Source: Tilletia caries (taxonomy: Eukaryota; Basidiomycota; Exobasidiomycetes; Tilletiales; Tilletiaceae). From it: 64,000 nt of DNA. The notes under the pieces were generated by a model that was not told the DNA's origin, did not search any database, and worked only from the letters and a program-made list of their open reading frames with translations. The position numbers were made by a program, and so were the translations under genes. This document shows, one piece after another, positions 46,166 through 57,960 of the stretch. The stretch lies in the NCBI GenBank assembly GCA_032718865.1, contig JALUTQ010000003.1:1642001-1706000 (forward strand), read 5' to 3'. The first letter of the stretch is position 1, and each line of letters starts with the position of its first letter.

Positions 46166-49100
46166 ATGCCGCTACCAACTTCTCACCTGAAGGCACGAAG
46201 GCCTATCACTCAGCTTCAGCCTCACTACCTGGGCGTCATGGTCTATCGATGTGGCCACCGCCATTGTCTAGCACGGCACTGGCTCGACGAAAAGGTCGGC
46301 GGTTCTCGCACTGCACCTGTCTTCTCTTCGTGTTGTGCACATGGAAAAGTGAAGCTGCCTCACATCTTCGACGCCCCCGCACGGATCGAACAGCTCTACA
46401 AAGCAACAGATGTCCTTTCTGAACGATTTCTGGCGTCGACTCGGGACTTTAACAACATGTTCGCCTTCGTTTCTATGGGCGGTGGTTCCAGAGACATGAG
46501 CGTCGCCGGTCAGCTCGGGGTCTACACTTTCAAGATTCAAGGGCAAGTCTATCACCAGGCTGGCTCTTTGGCGTTTTTCGTCCCCCAACGGTCGTCCCTG
46601 CTATGCGCAGACGTACTTCGTCCAGACAGACCCGGACTCCGAGATCGGGACTCGCATTGACGGCGCTGCCCGTCAACAGGAGATCGATCGCGTCACGGTT
46701 GAACGCGTGCAGGAGGAGCTGTACAACAACAATCCATACGCATCGTTTCTCCGCACGGCAGCAGAAACACTTTCTCCAGCAGAAGACGAAGGTGCAGACA
46801 CCGCTATCCGTATCATCGATCCGGGAAGAATCGGCGGAGCTGATCCTCGCACGTACAATCGACCTCGAGCTTCGGAGATCGCCGCACTCATATTACATGA
46901 TGCTCACACCGCACCAAGGGGTCGCGATATCATCTTCTACTACAAGGATGGTCCTCTTCACCGTATCTGCGAACTGCACCCTGCCTTCCTGCCACTTCGG
47001 TTCCCCCTCCTGATTCCGTACGGTCACTTCGGTTGGTACCCATATATTCCTCTTGGACAAGATACCCCACGAGCCATCTTCGATGCCGATCAAGCAGTGG
47101 CCCGAGCTGCTTTGGCTCTTCCCGAGGGTGAGTACGCGCGGTTTTTATGTTGCTATGTACATACCTGGCCTTGGCTCTGACCGATGATGAACTCTCTTAC
47201 AGTGATCGCTAATCGTGGCAGGGGCGGGACCCACAAGGTGACTCTTGAAATGTTCCATGCCTTTCACCTGCACGACCGTGGAGCCTTTTTCGACTCTATT
47301 GTATGCTCGCAATCTTCTGCAAGAGTACGTTGTGGACGCTTGGACCATGATCGAACAAGACCGAGCCGACTGGCAGCGCCATAATCAGGACAAGCTCCGT
47401 GCAGAAGTCTACTCCGGTCTTCAGGACGCACTCATCACCGGTCAAGATCTGAACTCTATCGGGAGACGAACCGTGCTGCCCTCCACGTTCACAGGTGGAC
47501 CTCGCTGGTGGCAAGCGCGATATCATGATGCGATTGCTCTCTCACGACAGTATGGCCGTCCAGATCTCTTCATCACCATGACCTGCAACGTTCACTGGCG
47601 AGAGATCCAAGACGAACTTTACCCCGGCCAGTGCGCTTCCGATCGACCGGACTTGGTTTCCCGCGTATTCTGGCTGAAGCTCGATCACGTCCTCGAGCAG
47701 CTCACGAAGCGTCATGTGATGGGCCATGTGGTCGCTCATTGCTATTCGGTCGAGTTTCAAAAACGCGGTCTTCCACATTCACACATCCTACTTTTTCCTT
47801 CATCAAAGCGACAAACTCAACAATGCGAGGGCGATCGACTCCGCAGTATCTGCCGAGCTTCCCGACATCGAGGTAGAGCCCGATCTCCACCGCGCCGTGC
47901 TTACACATATGATCCATGGTCCCTGTACATTCAATCAGCCGTGCATGCAGAATCCAACAATGCCTGGGCGTTGTTCTCGGCGGTATCCGCGCCCGATTAG
48001 GACCGAGACTGTTGCGGACATAGACGGATATCCCGAATACCGTCGACGGCCGAACGGTGCTACCGCTCAAAAACGTACCTCTGGCGGCCAACCTGTTACC
48101 GTAGACTCCAGCTGGGTCGTTCCATACAACCCCTTTCTTTTACGCACCTTCGACTGCCACATGAATGTCGAAGTCTGCACAGCAATTAGTGCGGTAAAGT
48201 ACCTGTACAAGTACATTTTTCAAAGGCCCAGATCAGGTGACCATTACCACCGACGCTGAAGGCAACGCTACCGTCGACGAGATCACCGATTACCTCAAAG
48301 CACGATATGTGTCTCCCTGCGAAGGTCAGTATCCACTTAGCACTTATGCTTACGCACCAGCATCATCACTGATAAGTACTCCTTCTGTTCTTCTGAACAG
48401 CGGTTGGTCGTATCCTCAACTTCCAGCTCCACGGCCTCCATCCTAGCGTTCATGCCCTAGATATCCACCTCGAGAACCAGCATCAAGTCGTGTTTGATCC
48501 CGACGATGAAGACAACGCAGCAGAACGCCTGCAAGCAGCCGAACAAAAGTCCAAACTCCTTGCCTTCTTCGCGCTGTGCGCCAGTGACCCCGCAGGAACT
48601 GCCGACTTGACATACGCAGCAGTACCAGGTCGATATACCTGGGTAGCACGGACATCACTATGGAAGCGCCGTGCTAACCCCCCGTGCTCAAGGGCAACTC
48701 GGACGCATCTACTACGCCCCCTTCTCCAGCGGTGAAAAGTACTACCTTCGACGACTGCTTCACATCGTCCTCTGCCCTAAGTCCTTTGCCGACCTGCGTA
48801 CTTTCAACGGGACCGAGTACCCTACCTTTCGGGACGCATGCGCAGCCCGGGGCCTCATTGACGACGATCAAGAGTGGCACCACTGCCTCCAAGAGGCATC
48901 GCAAATTCAGACCGGAGCAGCACTTCGACGTTTGTTCTGCACCATCATCCTTAACCACGAGGTGCAAAGTATTGAGGATCTCTATGAGCAAAAACAAGGT
49001 CGCTCTTGCCGACGACTGCAGGAGGCGACTACTCCGTCGAGGAGTCCCTAACGCCTCTGCAGACCGGGTCCTCTCCCTCTCTCGAGCCCTTCTTCGACAG

Positions 49101-50705
49101 ACGCTGCTGAGGATGCAACCAGACTACGACCTCGCCCACTTTCCCATTCCCGGTCCTGACGCTGCCTTCGCGGATGACATCAACGACCTACCAGCTGTTC
49201 TCGAGGACGAGTTGTCGTATGATCGAGTCGCACAACTCGCATTCGCCCAGCAGGCATACGCATCGCTCAATGACCAGCAACGGACGGTGTTTGACGACGT
49301 CACACGCGCGGTACAGCAAAGGGCCTACTCCTCTTTCTTTCTGGACGGCCCAGGTGGTTCCGGTAAGACCTACGTTGAGAATGCCATCCTTGCCCACGTC
49401 CGAGGACACGAGCAAGTTGCCCTCGCTGTTGCATCTTCGGGTATTGCCGCACTCATGCTCGAAGGAGGCCGCACCGCACACAATCGCTTCAAGATCCCTT
49501 TCACCATCCAGAGCGACTCAGTATGCTCCATCAGTGCTCAATCCGCGGATGCTGCCCTCCTACGCCGCACCGTTCTTATCGTGTGGGACGAGGCACCGAT
49601 GCAACATCGTCATGTTGTCGAGGCCGTCAACCGCCTGCTACGAGACATTCGACAAAACGACCATCCCTTTGGAGGAGTGGTGATGTTGTTCTCCGGCGAC
49701 TGGAGACAGACTCTACCCATCGTGCGCGGAGGATCCGAAGCCGATGTTCTCTCAGCTTGCCTCCACAAGTCTGCAGTGTGGAACTACATCACCACCCTGA
49801 GGCTAACTGCGAATGAGCGACTTCGAGCACAACCATCCTCAACGTCCGAGCAAGTCCGAGCCTTCCTGACTGCGTATAACACCTGGGTCATGAACGTCGG
49901 TAACGGAACACAGCAGGTCGATCAGTACAACAACATCAGCATCCCGAATTGGATGCGCTTCGAAGATGACGACCCGACTCCGCTGATCACCTCCATCTAC
50001 GGGGATATTCCCAATCACATTTACAATCTCGAATCGTACTGGAGCAGGCGAGCCATTCTACATGCTCGAAACGTGGATGTCGACGCCACGAACACGCATG
50101 TTCTCTCTCTACTTCCCGGAGAAGTACACGTCGCTCATAGTGCCGACACTGCAATCACCCCAGACGGAGATCAACATCCAGGGTACCCACCAGAGTCCCT
50201 AGCAACCATGACGCCTGCAGGACTGCCGCCACACCAATTGATGCTGAAAGTTGGCGCTCCTGTCATGCTGTTGCGGAACCTAGATCCTTCTCATGGACTG
50301 TGCAACGGCACAAGACTCATGATCACAGCCATCCGGCCCAAGGTCATCGAAGCCAAGATCATGACGGGAGCTGCCAGGCACAAAGGTCAAAGTGTCCTGA
50401 TCCCCCGCATCCGGAACCGAACCGGAGAAGGCGTCCTTCCCTTCATCCTGGACCGTCTTCAGTTCCCCATTAAGCTATGCTTTGCCATGACCATTAACAA
50501 AAGTCAAGGGCAGTCGATCGAGCGCGTCGGAATCGATTTGCGATACTCTACTTTCGCTCATGGCCAACTTTATGTTGCCCTCTCCAGAACTACAGATCCA
50601 TCTCATGTGCGTTGCCTACTCCCCAAGGGACATTCCTTCACCCCCAACATTGTCTTGAAGGCGGCCCTCGCCCATGCGTTGCGTCGCAACCTCCCGCCCT
50701 CTTAG
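46166..50705 (+). pseudogene. Helitron Rep/Pif1-type helicase, multiple +1 frameshifts
   Basis: The N-terminal part has the Helitron zinc-binding-like block (YRCGHRHCLARHWLDE, SSCCAHGKVKLP). The Rep domain follows, with GRPDLFITMTCNVHWREI, the HUH pair in GLPHSHIL (near 47,777) and the two-tyrosine motif KYLYKYIF (near 48,205). The C-terminal Pif1-like helicase has Walker A FFLDGPGGSGKT, Walker B VLIVWDEAP, LFSGDWRQTLPI and the end motifs FAMTINKSQGQSIERVGI and GQLYVALSRT. Introns are likely at about 47,130-47,216 and 48,325-48,400. Six single-base insertions in homopolymers (T5 at 46574, 47286, 47792, 48216; C6 at 48678; A5 at 48991) break the frame, and removing one base from each would restore the family motifs in register. 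As sequenced it cannot make the full protein. Confidence 0.9.
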
Positions 50706-50992
50706 TCCGTAGCTCATCAATGTACTCAATACTGTATTCGTACCTCCCTACATCATTCCAAGTCCCAACTCCAGTAACTCATCGCGTTCAACGTTCAATC
50801 TATCAAGTCCCAACTCCAGTACCCTACCGCGTTCAAACTTCACCGGTCCGCATTCAATTCACAACTCATTGGAGTGTCCATTGCGGCATTGCGGCGGCGT
50901 CAAGCACCTATGCAGCACCCTCTTCACTACAAGTGTCCTTTGATTCGTGATCGTCCCTTGCGCAATCAGAAGTCCGTGCCCACCCACCCCAT

Positions 50993-52746
50993 TCAGCCGC
51001 AGTCCTCAACCCGTGCACGCTTCTCTGTTTCGTCCCCAGCGGCATTGTCGTCACGATTGCGCTTCCTCATCATCAGCTGAAACGCTTTCTCCGTCAAGAC
51101 CTTGGAGCCGCTCGGACCAGCTTCGTTCCCGTTTGCGGTCGCGCCATCCGCTCTGGCAGTGACCGCCACCTTCTTTCCGTCGGAGACCGCTTTCGAGCGT
51201 GCCGTCCACGCATTCTTCGCCGTGGTCCCTTGCTTGCCTCCTTCCGCTTGCGTCGGCGTATCGACCTCTCGCACCCCGTTCCGCAGCTCTTCAAGGCCAA
51301 CCACGAGTCGAGGCTCCCCCTCCACCGTCTGCAAAGTCTCCACTGAACCTCGCGCGCCAATGAATTCCCCCCATCCCAACCGGCTTATACTTCTCCCATC
51401 GCTTTGTGTTGGGAACCAGGTAATGAGTGATCGTAGTCAGCACACCATTTGCCTGCGGATGACAATGAGAACAAACACAGAACACCTCAAAGTTCATCAG
51501 TACTAGAGACGACGCATTGACTTCAGTCGCTTTACTCACGGTATTGACACGACTCTCCAAAGTAAAAGATCGTGCCTTTGACTCGATCACCTTCCCCGCA
51601 GATCGCACCCTCCACGCCTGCTTGAACAGCTGATTCTCCATGTACTCCTCCGTCTCCACCTCTCCCGGACGCAGTTCGACCCGGCCATCAATCATCTCGA
51701 ACACGAGCCCATCTTTGTCGAAGCCGACCCAGACGCACATGCTGTAGATTCCGCCGACGATCGGAGCCTCCTCTACCGTCCAGCGCATTCTGAAATCCAA
51801 CGAGTCCGCTTTGGTCGTAATCGTGCGGCCCGTGACCGTAGTTGTGCCGCCCTCCTCACACACGTCGAAGACCAGAAACCGGTAAGAAGACACACAGTAG
51901 CTGTTATTTGTCGTCAACATCGATGACGTTGCCTTCGGGGCCATAGCGCCTGTTGTCGACGCCGACGCCGACGCACTCGGATTCGTCCCGGGGCCAGTAG
52001 ACGCTGTCGACGCGGGTTTCTTCTTTGTGTTCCAGGCACTCGACCACTTCGAAGACGCAGAGGGTCCCTTACGCGCCATACCGAGCTTGGGTTGGTGAGG
52101 AATACCATCCTCAATGAACTGGAGCCGAGCCGTGACGCCACCGTCCAGGGAGGTAATCGCTCCAAGGCCTCCTGCAAACGTACCAACCTTCGGCAGCGTA
52201 TCCTCGCTCTCCGTCGTAAACATGATCTCGAACGGTATCTTATCCTCCACCTGCTCACTCATCATTCAAAAGAAAATGCACATCAGTTATCATCCACCTA
52301 TACAACGTGCACGCATCCACCAGTGACCAGAACGATCAACACACTCACCATGTACGTCTTCCCTGTAATCGTAAACGAACCACTCCCGCTCGCCGTCACC
52401 AGCCCAAACGCGTGGACCTGCATTCGAAGGCTGGAGAAGTGCCTGCCCACGTACTCCTCCTCATCCGCCGGATCTCCAGGCGCCACCTCCACCTCAGCAC
52501 GGTTCTACACGAGCTCCACTCGCTTTCCCGGCGTAGCCAACTGGAAGACGCCCGAAATCACGCTCCCAGGCACAGGACGACCTTCGCCCCACCAACCCTT
52601 CAGTATCACGTTTCCAATGTCCCTGGAATCCAACAGGCCGACGGACTTCGTCCAAACAAATCCGACCTTCGTATCCACGTTGCCGATTTCGTCCACGGGA
52701 AACTGGTGAAACACGTCCGCCCAGGTGCTATACGTCGACACCGCCA
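50993..52746 (-). pseudogene. Helitron accessory gene of unknown function
   Basis: A minus-strand spliced gene begins MAVSTYSTWADVFHQFP at 52746. Its frame is interrupted by a TAG at about 52,505-52,507, just after GKRVELV, continues to an intron near 52,350, resumes as VEDKIPFEIMFTTESED and ends at 50,993-50,995 after another intron near 51,453-51,540. The C6 run at 51,367-51,372 (G6 in the gene) shifts the frame by +1. The protein has alternating beta-rich stretches (VFDVCEEGGTTTVTGRTI, SMCVWVGFDKDGLVFEMIDG) and a basic C-terminal tail with KRNRDD. Some Helitrons carry single-strand-DNA-binding (RPA-like) partners; the beta-rich pattern is compatible, but I see no diagnostic motif and do not assign it. 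Confidence 0.6.
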
Positions 52747-53110
52747 TTGTGTATGTTGATTGGTTTGATGAGATCTGCAGAGAAGAGTAGTTGAAAGACG
52801 TAAAAGGAGAGAAAAGATGAGCGTTAGGTGAGCGCATGCGTTCAAACTCCAGCGTACCATCCCTGCACTCAGCATCCGTCAACTGCCCATTATATACCGA
52901 CCAGTGAAAACAAACCCACCGTCAGCAGCATCTATCACCTCCCCTCTCTGTTCAGCACCCTACCTCCCCCCTTCTCACACCGGCACTCTCTGCTCACTCA
53001 CTCGGTCACTCACGTCTCACAATCACGTTCTCATTCCATCCGTTGTTGAAGTCACATTCTCATTCCATTTGTCGGTTTCACACGTGCCTCCACGGCTCCA
53101 CCGCACTCCG

Positions 53111-53134
53111 GCGGGCGCCCTTTAGGGCGCCCGC
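53111..53134 (+). other. Helitron 3' terminal hairpin
   Basis: GCGGGCGCCC, loop TTTA, then GGGCGCCCGC: a perfect 10-bp GC stem. Repeat D2 starts 11 nt after it. Helitrons end in such a hairpin, which serves as the transposition terminator, about 10-12 nt before the 3' end. Confidence 0.85.
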
Positions 53135-53156
53135 GCCTGTTCCCTTGTCCATCTAC

Positions 53157-55718
53157 TAATGGAGATTTGCTCGGAGCTGCTCCCAGCCAAACACTTAGTA
53201 GAATCGGGCTCTATTATTAGAGAATTGCTCTTAGTGTACTAATGAAGATGTTCCCAGCCCCTCCTGAGGAGGTTCAGAGACTGAAAGTCGGGCGACCGGT
53301 CCGCAACAGCCGAATGCAATTCATATGTTAGCACGTGGCCTCAGTGCAGGGGCTGGGTACGAGCCTACCCCAAGCAAAGTTGCTCGGTGCTCGTCGGCGC
53401 AGCAGCGATCGGATCGCCGCCTCGAGGACCGCCCTCTGCCAAAGACAAGTTGTCGTCTGTACATATCCTTCTGCTTGGGCCCCCTGGACCAACATCGACC
53501 CGGGGCGGGCTGCTGTCCGCGATATGGAGCGCCGCGCGCACGGATGCCATGTAGCTTTCCGACATCATTATATTATTTCCAAAGCTCACACGAAATAAGA
53601 TCTCTTTCGAGCTCGCTCTGATGAAAGGCTCTGGAATGTTGGATGAACCTAGAAGAGCCCAGATACCAGATTAGCGTCGAGGGCGGACCACTGCTCCAGC
53701 CTCAGCGGTCTCGAAAAGGGCTGTGAGGGTTCGATTTGGGGCAGAGACGGGCAAAAGAATGAGCCATGAAATGTCGGTTGAGGAAGGGGGAGGATAAGGG
53801 AGAGACCGAAGCTATAAATTGGACACGCGAAATACTTGGAGGGCTGTATATATGTCGGGGGAGGAAGGGGGCAACGAGGGAGGGGGGCAGAGAGACAGAG
53901 AGGGTGTAGACGTTCTGGAGCATGGGAGAGAGACAGACGCAGCTGTGTAGAGGAAGGGAAGTCAAAAAAGAAGGAAGCAGCTCGCCAGAAGGCCTGTTGG
54001 AATCCGTGCGCGTGAGGAATTTTAAGAAATGGAACGGGGTCGTCAAGGGAAAGGGGTCCGAAGGCTTGAGGGCAGGGCGCCAATGTGGGGTGAGGTGGGG
54101 GAATGAAGAAGGGTCCGCCGGTACACGATTCCAAACATAAAGAAGAAGGAGAGAGGGCAACTTGAAGCGAAGCGAAGATGGTCTTGGGCAGGAGTGCGAG
54201 GCTACGAAACGGAAAAGGTCGAGGAGAAAAGAGGCAGAACTTCCCAGAGGGTAAGGGTCCGTAGGCATCTTTGTTGAGGAGAGGAGGAGGAGGGGAGGAG
54301 CAACCGAGAAGGCGAAAGCGAAAGCGAGAGCGCGAAAGCGAAAGCGAGAGCGCGAAAGCGAGAGCGCGAGAACGAGTACGAGAAGGTAGGGTCCGCCGAA
54401 AACAGGGAAAGAAATGGGGAAGAGGCTTGCAAACGTCCGGGCCGGGTCCTTGATGCCGATTGCGAGGTGTGCTGTGTATGCCCAATGTAGTCGATGTACC
54501 AGCCTTCAGCAGCCAGTCGTAAGTTCGTTCTTGGGCCAACCGTACTTTTCGCGAGGGTAGATGGTAAGGTTCGGGTTCTGGAAAATGTCCGGATGAGATC
54601 TAAGGAAACCGGGAAGGGAATACGATCAGTAGTCAGTTCCAAATTCGATTGTGCCCCTCGCACCCTAATCCTTTCGAATCTCAGACTCACTCAATGTACG
54701 CCGAGGTCGGATGGTCACTGTGCAGGTACGAGCAGAGATGGGATGGAAGGCTTCAGCAAGGTCCTTATCGGCGTGCACAGTGCAATCCGGCTATACTTAC
54801 GGAGGATCGCAGGTAAGCTTTTGCTTCCCCTGCTCTTGGTACAGGCGAACGTATTCAAACAGCATCTACGGTGCGGAGAGCAGGTAGAACACACATTCAG
54901 CATCAGACTCAGGCCAGGCAAGTCAGGAAGGTGGGGAAAGGGGAACTCACAACAGCCGGGAACTGGACACCGGTAAGGGGGTTCCAGTCAACGGGCTGGA
55001 AACCAGATGATATACCCAACTGCAGAGGAGAGAGAGGGAGTCAGCAATTGTTTGGGAAGGAAGTGCGAAATTCACAAAAAGAGAAATGCCTCACATTCAT
55101 GATGATAGACATCGGCTCCACAGGGAACAGCCGTCGTCCGATCTCCATCGACGGTATACCATCCAACGTCGAGCCCCGGGCCGTCCACGTCGGCAGCCCA
55201 TCAATATACCACGTGATCGTGCCGTCCCCATTCCCATCAAAGTCAGGGAAGTACTCAACTCCATACTTGACAAACCGCTGTTCGGTATCCATGAAGCCAT
55301 CATCGGGAACGATAGCGTATCCAGAAACGGACTCCTGGTACGGAGTGCCCTTGTAGTTGTTGATCGAAACCGAGCCGTCTTCGCCATACAGGACTGCGTT
55401 CCCTCCCGGTCCCGTGTCGTTCGCCCACTGCTGGGCAGAGTCGAACGGCGCTATCTGGTACGTCTGCGACGCATACGAATGCTTCCCTTGCTGCGTGACC
55501 TCAAAGACGTCCAGCTCAGGTGCCGAGCGCGCCACACCGGCCGGGCCCGGATGATCCTCGTTCGGGCATGTGCACGAGGACAATCGCATCCCGGGGAGCA
55601 GACTCAACTGACGGGGATCCTTGCTGGAGAAGGTACTGAAGTTGGAGATCGTGTCAAGCGGACCCGTGAGGTTTTCGTAGAGCTGGTACGGCAAGATACC
55701 CGTGTCGCAGGAGTCGTA
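53157..55718. repeat. Direct repeat copy D2 (native KRE6 3' half and downstream DNA)
   Basis: This is the presumed original of D1: here the KRE6-type gene is complete and continues uninterrupted beyond the repeat end at 55,718. The left edge begins immediately after the Helitron 3' end (11 further shared nt at 53,146-53,156). The first 180 bp contain the dispersed repeat also found inverted at 36,690-36,815. The stretch 53,340-54,500 is the 3' flank of the glucan gene, purine-rich with GCGAAAGCGAGA tandem motifs near 54,310-54,375, and holds no supported gene. Confidence 0.93.
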
Positions 55719-57317
55719 CGAGTACGGCCACATGCCGTCGGTGGAGCCGAGATATCCCGGTCGGGCCAGGTTGCCCATCATCCACGCAGCCGGCCAGTAT
55801 CCCTTCGTGGTGGGTCCGCCGGGCAAGACGGCCGCAAACTCGATGTATCCGCCCTGGTAGCAGAACTTGTTCCAGCTCTGGAGCATACCTGAACGGAAGT
55901 TGAGGTTGTGATTTGGCAGCTCCTCCATGGTGATCTGCAGCTTTCCATTGGTGGTGTTGATGGCCTCGGGAGCGTACCACTGGTAGTCATGCGTTGCTCC
56001 ATACCAGATATCGACAGCCTCCCAGAAGGGATCGTCGCCCTTCCAAAAAGTGCGACCCTCGAGCTCGAACTCGTCACTGAACACGAGCTGGTACTCTGTC
56101 TTACCCTCCACTGGGCTCGTGAAGGTATATGCGTCCTGAGGTGTGTCCGGGTCGATGAGTTGGAAGATGTTCAGATCGGGCACCTGACCAGTCCCGTTCG
56201 TTCCGCCGAGGTTGGAGGCACCCGCCGTTTGGTATGCCTCCCGCTGAAAGTGTGCAATAAGCGGGTAGCCGGCAAACAGGGCCAGTATTCCAGCAATGAC
56301 AAAGGCCAAGGCGGCAATGTTGAACATCCCGCGTGGATTCATCGGCGCACAACCCTTTTCATCCCGATCGCGCTCCGGGTCGGGGATGTGTAGGTAGTCA
56401 TCGGCGTCCTTGTCCTTCTCGTCCCAGAGCAAGTCGTCGACCCCGAGCGAGCCGCCATATCCACCGACGCCCGGCGTGTTGACGAGGCCAGGTCGGGCCA
56501 TGAGGAACTCTGTGTCCCGATAGGACTGCGAGTTCCCGCTCCCGCTAGCACTGATGGGATACCGACTCTGGCCGTACATGGAGCCACTGACGGTGGCCGG
56601 GCCCGGCGGGAAGGAGGCTACGATGCCACTCATGCTTGCCCCTGGCCCGGCCCGACCCAAGAGGGGCTGTACCGCAGCGGAGCTCTGATGTATGCTGTCA
56701 CTTCGGTTGCTTGGACCATGCCCGAGAGAAGAGGAGTGGGTGTGGCCGAGGGTGGAGGGCTGTGCTGCGATGCCGCTGTAGGGTCGTGGGCCTGCGGTGC
56801 CGGCGGCGAAATGCGGTCGCATCTGTACGGCGTACGGTGCGGTGGACATGCTCCTGTGGGGTGGGGGCACGACATGGGTTGCGCTGCCGGAGCCTGTGGG
56901 CGATGCGGCGGCGGGTTGCCTCCGTTCTGAGAGCTCTCTCTGGAGCTGGATCTGCTGCGGGGTAGGGATGGAGCGCATCTGCTTGGAAAGCGGTCTGGAA
57001 TCGGAGGAGGAGCGTGTGGCGCCCTGAGGAGTGGCGGTCCGTGATGGGGGCAATGGTGGTGGTGATGGCGCCGCTTTCGCCTGGCTCTCGGGGAGCCTGA
57101 GGGGCGGGAGCTGGCTGGGCGAGGCGGCGGCGTGGCTGGTGCCGGTGGTGAGCGCGCTCCCTGCGGTCTTGGATGGTTTCCTGTTGTGTGTGTGTGCGTC
57201 TGTGGGTTCCTTGGGCAGGTCGACGCCGACGTGCTCTGCGCTGGAGCCGGAGCCGGAGCCGGAGCGGAAGGGATCGTCGGGCGAGGACGCTGCGATCGAG
57301 GATGGTTCGGACGACAT
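54506..57317 (-). CDS. KRE6: Beta-glucan synthesis-associated protein, KRE6/SKN1 family (GH16)
   Basis: Five exons (57317-55095, 55019-54951, 54865-54801, 54717-54691, 54599-54506) join to 825 aa. A Ser/Pro-rich cytoplasmic tail of about 330 residues is followed by one membrane span (FNIAALAFVIAGILALFAGY), making a type II membrane protein, and a lumenal GH16-like domain with YQLVFSDEFELEGRTFWKGD, WAAWMMGNL-like WPAAWMMGNLARPG, and the catalytic-type ELDVFE near residue 600. The C-terminus CDPP...YI...NPNLTIYP...WPKNELTTGC is typical of the family. In yeast Kre6/Skn1 are needed for cell-wall beta-1,6-glucan. The four small 3' exons (27-94 nt) are all needed to complete the conserved end. The whole 3' half is duplicated in D1. 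Confidence 0.95.
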
Positions 57318-57960
57318 CGTATCGCTCCGCCGCTGCTTCTACTTATCTCACTCACTCACGCACTCGTTCTGTCTGTCTATGCTGTCGAGGTCGTCGCGGC
57401 GATCGACTCACTTCTCACTTGCTGATTTCCTCCCGCTGGCCCGCGTGGTGTGGTCACTGGTCACTGGTCAGTGGTCAGTGGTGTTGGGAAAAGGGTCTCG
57501 ATTCTCGATTTCCGGAATCCCGCATGCCGCAAATCTCATTTAGGCCAACGACCGCCGGCATCTAATAAAGCGGGCAAGGCAAGCGGCAAGCGGCCCCGGT
57601 GGGAAAGCAAAAATACCCAAGACTTCGCAGACTCTCCCAGCAGCGGGTCTCACAAATCACAATCAACACACGATGACCTCACCTTGCGCTCCTGCCTCGA
57701 TCAGCGCGCCTCTCTTATAGATACTGTTCAGCGGTGCAGTGGTGTGTATACTGTCAGTCGCGCCAAAGATATTGTTCTTGATTAGTGATGAGGTCCGAAC
57801 AGGCTGAGAAAGGAGGTCCAGGGTTCCAATCCGAAGGAGCGAGCGAAGCCGATAGATGGAGGTAACTGGTCCGCGTCTTGGGGTATATGCTCTGGTGATT
57901 AGGCGGCCGAGTCTAGAAGGCGAGTTCGATCGTAATGGAGCCCGGAGGATGACAGCTTCC
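57318..57960. other. Intergenic between KRE6-type and lipocalin-like genes
   Basis: Promoter/5' UTR of the minus-strand KRE6-type gene and the 3' flank of the minus-strand gene beyond it. CACTGGTCACTGGTCAGTGG-like short repeats occur near 57,450-57,485. No gene seen. Confidence 0.6.

Larger units (their letters stand above)
44459..53145 (+). mobile_element. Helitron rolling-circle transposon with accessory gene
   Basis: The segment lies exactly between the two direct repeats D1 and D2. It encodes a Helitron Rep/helicase on the plus strand (46,166-50,705) and a second gene on the minus strand (50,993-52,746). Its right end carries a perfect 10-bp-stem hairpin (53,111-53,134) followed by 11 nt, the expected Helitron 3' architecture. 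The left end is set by the D1 junction (44,458/44,459); a TC occurs in the shared GAGTCGTA, so the true 5' end could lie a few bases left. The right junction reads CCCT/TGTCC; a CTAA at 53,156-53,159 is an alternative terminus. Confidence 0.85.

Noticed and set aside
53156..53159. CTAA followed by T as a canonical Helitron 3' end
   Set aside because: It fits the CTRR|T rule, but it lies 21 nt after the hairpin and inside sequence shared by D1 and D2; the repeat boundary at 53,145/53,146 fits the hairpin spacing better. Kept only as an alternative.
53649..54539. 296-codon minus-strand frame downstream of the KRE6-type gene (and its shorter D1 counterpart)
   Set aside because: It overlaps the last KRE6 exon out of frame, is Pro/Phe/Ser/Leu-rich because of the purine-rich complementary strand, and shows no domain or splice pattern.
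57790..57850. GGTTCCAATCC as a possible box B of a tRNA gene
   Set aside because: One key position differs from the consensus and no box A or cloverleaf can be drawn upstream.
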